A stretch of DNA of 64,000 bases from Nonomuraea fuscirosea (GTDB lineage: Bacteria; Actinomycetota; Actinomycetes; Streptosporangiales; Streptosporangiaceae). Where the stretch lies: assembly GCF_003001935.1 (NCBI RefSeq), contig NZ_PVNG01000002.1:496001-560000 (forward strand), read 5' to 3'. Positions within the stretch are counted from its first letter, which is position 1. Each line of letters opens with the position of its first letter. Position numbers and translations under genes: made by a program. The notes beneath the pieces were generated by a model, which worked only from the letters and a program-made list of their open reading frames with translations, had not been told where the DNA came from and searched no databases. This document shows, in pieces, positions 61,421-64,000 of the stretch.

Positions 61421-63514
61421 GACCAGCCTGACCGAGCGGCTGCTGCACGCCGCCGGGATCATCGACGAGGTCGGCAGCGTCGATGAGGGCAACACCCAGA
61501 CCGACACCCTGGCCCTGGAACGCAGGCGCGGCATCACCATCAAATCCGCGGTCGTGTCCTTCGCCGTCGCCGGCACCACGGTCAACCTGATCGACACGCC
61601 GGGCCATCCCGACTTCATCGCCGAGGTGGAGCGGGTGCTGAACGTCCTGGACGGCGCCGTCCTGGTCGTCTCCGCCGTGGAGGGCGTGCAGGCGCAGACC
61701 CGCGTGCTCATGCGCACGCTGCGCCGGCTCGGCATCCCCACGCTCGTCTTCGTCAACAAGATCGACCGCCGTGGCGCCCGCTATGACGGCCTCCTGCGCG
61801 AGCTCGCCGCCAAGCTGTCCCCGTCCGTCGTCGCCATGGGCTCGGTCTCAGGGCTCGGTACGGGCGCCGCCGCGTTCACGCCGTTCGACGGCCAGGCCGC
61901 GTTCGCCGAGGAGCTGGTGAACGTGCTCGCCACCCAGGAGGACGCGCTGCTGGCGGCGTACGTGGACGACGAGAGCTCGATCTCCGCCGCCCGCCTGCGT
62001 GCCGAGCTCGCGGACCAGACCGGCCGGGCCCTGGCGCACCCGGTCTTCTTCGGCTCGGCCATCACGGGAGCCGGGGTGGAGGCGCTGATGGCGGGCGTCA
62101 GGGAGCTGCTGCCGCCCGCCCAGGACGACCCGGACATCCCTATGTCGGGCACCGTCTTCAAGGTCGAGCGCGGCCCGGCGGGGGAGAAGGTCGCCTACGC
62201 GCGCATCTTCAGCGGCACCCTGCGCACCCGCGACCGCCTCCGCTTCGACGACCGACGCGGGGGCGCGCACGACGGCGAGCACTCCGGGGGCCGGGAAGGT
62301 GTCGAAGGCCGCGAGGGCAGGGTCACCGCGATCAGCGTCTTCGACGGGGGCACGGCCGTGCGCTGCCAGGAGGCGCCCGCCGGCCGGATCGCCCGCCTCT
62401 GGGGCCTGGCCGACGTCCGCATCGGCGATCGGCTGACCCGCCCACAGGACCGGGACCCGCAGGACACGGACCCCGGAGCCAGGCGGGCCTCCACAGACGG
62501 GCGGGCCTCCGGAGACGAGTGGCCGTCCGGAGACGGGCGGAGGTCAGGCGGCGAGGAGGCGTTCGACGGGCACTTCGCGCCGCCCACGCTGGAGACCGTC
62601 GTGTCGCCAGGCCGCGCCGCCGACCGGGGCGCGCTGCACCTCGCGCTGAGCCGGCTCGCCGAGCAGGACCCGCTGATCGGCCTGCGCCAGGACGACGTGC
62701 GCCAGGAGGTGTCGGTCTCGCTCTACGGCGAGGTGCAGAAGGAGGTCATCCAGGCCACGCTCCTGGACGACTTCGGCCTGGAGGTCACCTTCCGCGAGAC
62801 CACCACCATCTGCGTCGAACGCCCGGCCGGCACGGGCGCGGCGTTCGAGCTGATCGGCAAGGAGCCGAACCCGTTCCTCGCGACCGTCGGCCTGCGCGTC
62901 GAGCCGGGCGGGGCGGGCGACCCGACCGGCGGGGGAGTGGAGTTCCGGCTGGAGGTGGAGCTGGGGTCGCTGCCGTACGCGTTCATGAGCGCCATCGAGG
63001 AGACGGTGCACGAGACGCTCCACCAGGGCCTGCACGGCTGGAGGTGCGGGACTGCGTGGTCACGCTGACCCACTCGGGCTACTGGGCCAGGCAGAGCCAT
63101 GCCGGCGGCGGCTTCGACAAGAGCATGTCGAGCACCGCGGGCGACTTCCGCAACCTCGTCCCGCTGGTGCTGATGGACGCGCTGCGGCAGGCCGGGACCA
63201 CGGTGCACGAGCCGATGCACCGCTTCCGCCTGGAGTTGCCGCCCGAGACGCTGGGCCCGGTGCTGCCCGTGCTGGCCCGGCTCGGCGCGACCCCGCGCAC
63301 CCAGCGCTCCTCCCTGGTGGAGGGGCTGATCCCGGCGGCCAAGGTGCACGAGCTGGAGCGGCGGCTGCCGGGGCTGACCCAGGGCGAGGCCGTGCTGGAG
63401 TCCGGCTTCGACCGGTACGAGCGCGTACGCGGCCCGATCCCGCGCCGCCCGCGCACCGACCACAACCCGCTCGACCGCAAGGAGTACCTGCTGCACGTGG
63501 TGCGCCGCGTCTGA
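61374..63514 (+). pseudogene. Tetracycline-type ribosomal protection GTPase, frameshifted
   Basis: This is an EF-G-like Tet(M)/OtrA-type protein: G1 'AHVDAGKTSLT' at residues 11-21, G3 'DTPGHPDF', G4 'NKIDRRG', then domains II-V. The first frame ends at TGA 63066-63068 after 'HQGLHGW'. The natural continuation ('VRDCVVTLTHSGYWARQSHA' to 'KEYLLHVVRRV') is in the -1 frame and ends at 63514. One missing G at 63040-63041 (GGCTGGAGGTG) explains this. It may be a true mutation or an assembly error. Two low-complexity insertions sit between domains G/II and III. The start is TTG. If repaired, the product is about 713 residues. Confidence 0.85.
62482..62553 (+). repeat. In-frame 18-bp tandem repeat
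   Basis: Four copies (62482, 62500, 62518 and 62536, the last diverged) encode RASTDG, RASGDE, WPSGDG and RRSGGE-like hexapeptides inside the ribosomal protection gene. Confidence 0.7.
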
Positions 63515-63529
63515 CGCACCCGAGCCCGC

Positions 63530-63548
63530 GCCGCTCGCACTGAGCGGC
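63530..63548 (+). terminator. Hairpin after the ribosomal protection gene
   Basis: GCCGCTC (63530-63536) pairs with GAGCGGC (63542-63548) over a 5-nt loop. Confidence 0.5.
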
Positions 63549-63585
63549 CGGAAGTCGGGCCGACCGCCTGCCGGGCAAGGGCCGG

Positions 63586-64000
63586 TCAGACCTGGCGCAG
63601 GTCGGGGTCGGTGGCCACCACGATGACGGCGAGGTAGCCGTCGCCGTCCTGGACGACGTGGGCCAGCATGTCGTCCTTGAAGACGGGGTCGTTGCCGTTG
63701 TGGGTGTCGCGGGCCTGGTCGTGCCCGAGGTAAGGGGGGCGGGACAGCACCTTCCTGTTGAGGCTCTCGTCGAACATGAGCTCCGTGCACAGGGCGCGCC
63801 GGTCGTCCACGACCACCATCGCGTGGATGTGCACGGTGCGCCCCGGATACCAGCCCGGCCAGATGGTGGTGAAGCGGACCACGCCGCCGGCGTCGGCGAT
63901 CTGGACGCCGCGCAGGTAACGCTTGCGGTCCGTGGGCCTCATGTCGGCGAACTTCGTGTCGGGGTTGATCTGCGCCTTGCCGTCCTCGCCCCGGTCCTTG
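63586..64000 (-). CDS. Intradiol ring-cleavage dioxygenase (5' end outside window)
   Basis: The last 138 codons or so of a protocatechuate/catechol-type intradiol dioxygenase are present: 'KRYLRGVQIADAGGVVRFTT' is followed by 'WPGWYPGRTVHIH', which supplies Tyr and the two His ligands of the non-haem Fe(III) centre. The frame stays open to the window edge. Actinomycetes carry secreted, TAT-exported versions of this family; the signal peptide would lie outside the window. Confidence 0.88.
   Translation of the reverse strand, partial: KDRGEDGKAQINPDTKFADMRPTDRKRYLRGVQIADAGGVVRFTTIWPGWYPGRTVHIHAMVVVDDRRALCTELMFDESLNRKVLSRPPYLGHDQARDTHNGNDPVFKDDMLAHVVQDGDGYLAVIVVATDPDLRQV

Noticed and set aside
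63036..63045. Programmed -1 frameshift in the ribosomal protection gene
   Set aside because: No X-XXY-YYZ heptamer and no downstream pseudoknot that I can see; the family does not use frameshifting.

Overview
The window is about 72% G+C, and coding sequences are packed on both strands with strong third-position GC. Several gene sets are diagnostic of actinomycetes: a PknG/GlnX/GlnH signalling operon, a CrgA-like division protein, dnaG followed by a principal-type sigma factor, many TetR regulators, and GTG starts in 4-base GTGA/ATGA overlaps. I infer a chromosomal segment of a filamentous actinomycete, most like the Streptosporangiaceae (Nonomuraea-type). That assignment comes from gene content, not from a database search. 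I see no insertion sequence, prophage, CRISPR array or replication origin.

Layout. 1-9 kb: the tail of a secreted peptidase; a dienelactone-hydrolase lipoprotein; a coupled MoxR-DUF58-VWA-serine protease operon that opens with a 52-residue secreted peptide and runs into a two-component system; a solitary cytochrome b. 9-20 kb: pyruvate phosphate dikinase under three GntR-like operators; a secreted esterase fused to a beta-propeller behind a LacI-type palindrome; GNAT, DUF4832, methyltransferase, phosphotransferase and M48 genes. 20-29 kb: dgt, a ferredoxin-reductase-type enzyme, a quinone oxidoreductase with its regulator, a degenerate M23 lipoprotein, dnaG and a sigma factor. 29-37.5 kb: seven overlapping minus-strand genes (coiled-coil protein, PknG-type kinase, PP2C phosphatase, VWA protein, FHA protein, GlnX, GlnH). 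By analogy with mycobacteria this is an amino-acid-sensing phosphorylation pathway; here the kinase, phosphatase and FHA protein all carry N-terminal zinc ribbons. 37.5-44 kb: a GH63-type hydrolase, tRNA-Asn, a CrgA-like protein, a nitric oxide synthase oxygenase, a tyrosine phosphatase and an enoyl-CoA hydratase. 44-50.5 kb: a TetR/oxidoreductase pair separated by a perfect Tn10-type tetO2 operator, galactokinase, an ACC-deaminase-like enzyme, and a three-gene membrane operon with a 27-residue peptide. 50.6-59 kb: a 1,653-residue TPR-type protein, then a TetR and a rifampin-phosphotransferase-like enzyme. 59-64 kb: a flavin monooxygenase with its TetR, a tetracycline-type ribosomal protection gene broken by one frameshift and preceded by leader ORFs, and a partial intradiol dioxygenase.

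Recurring themes are translational coupling of small proteins, probable leaderless promoters (TAGACT-like -10 box 6-7 nt before the start codon), and short GC-rich tandem repeats that begin at the 3' ends of genes and copy the stop codon.
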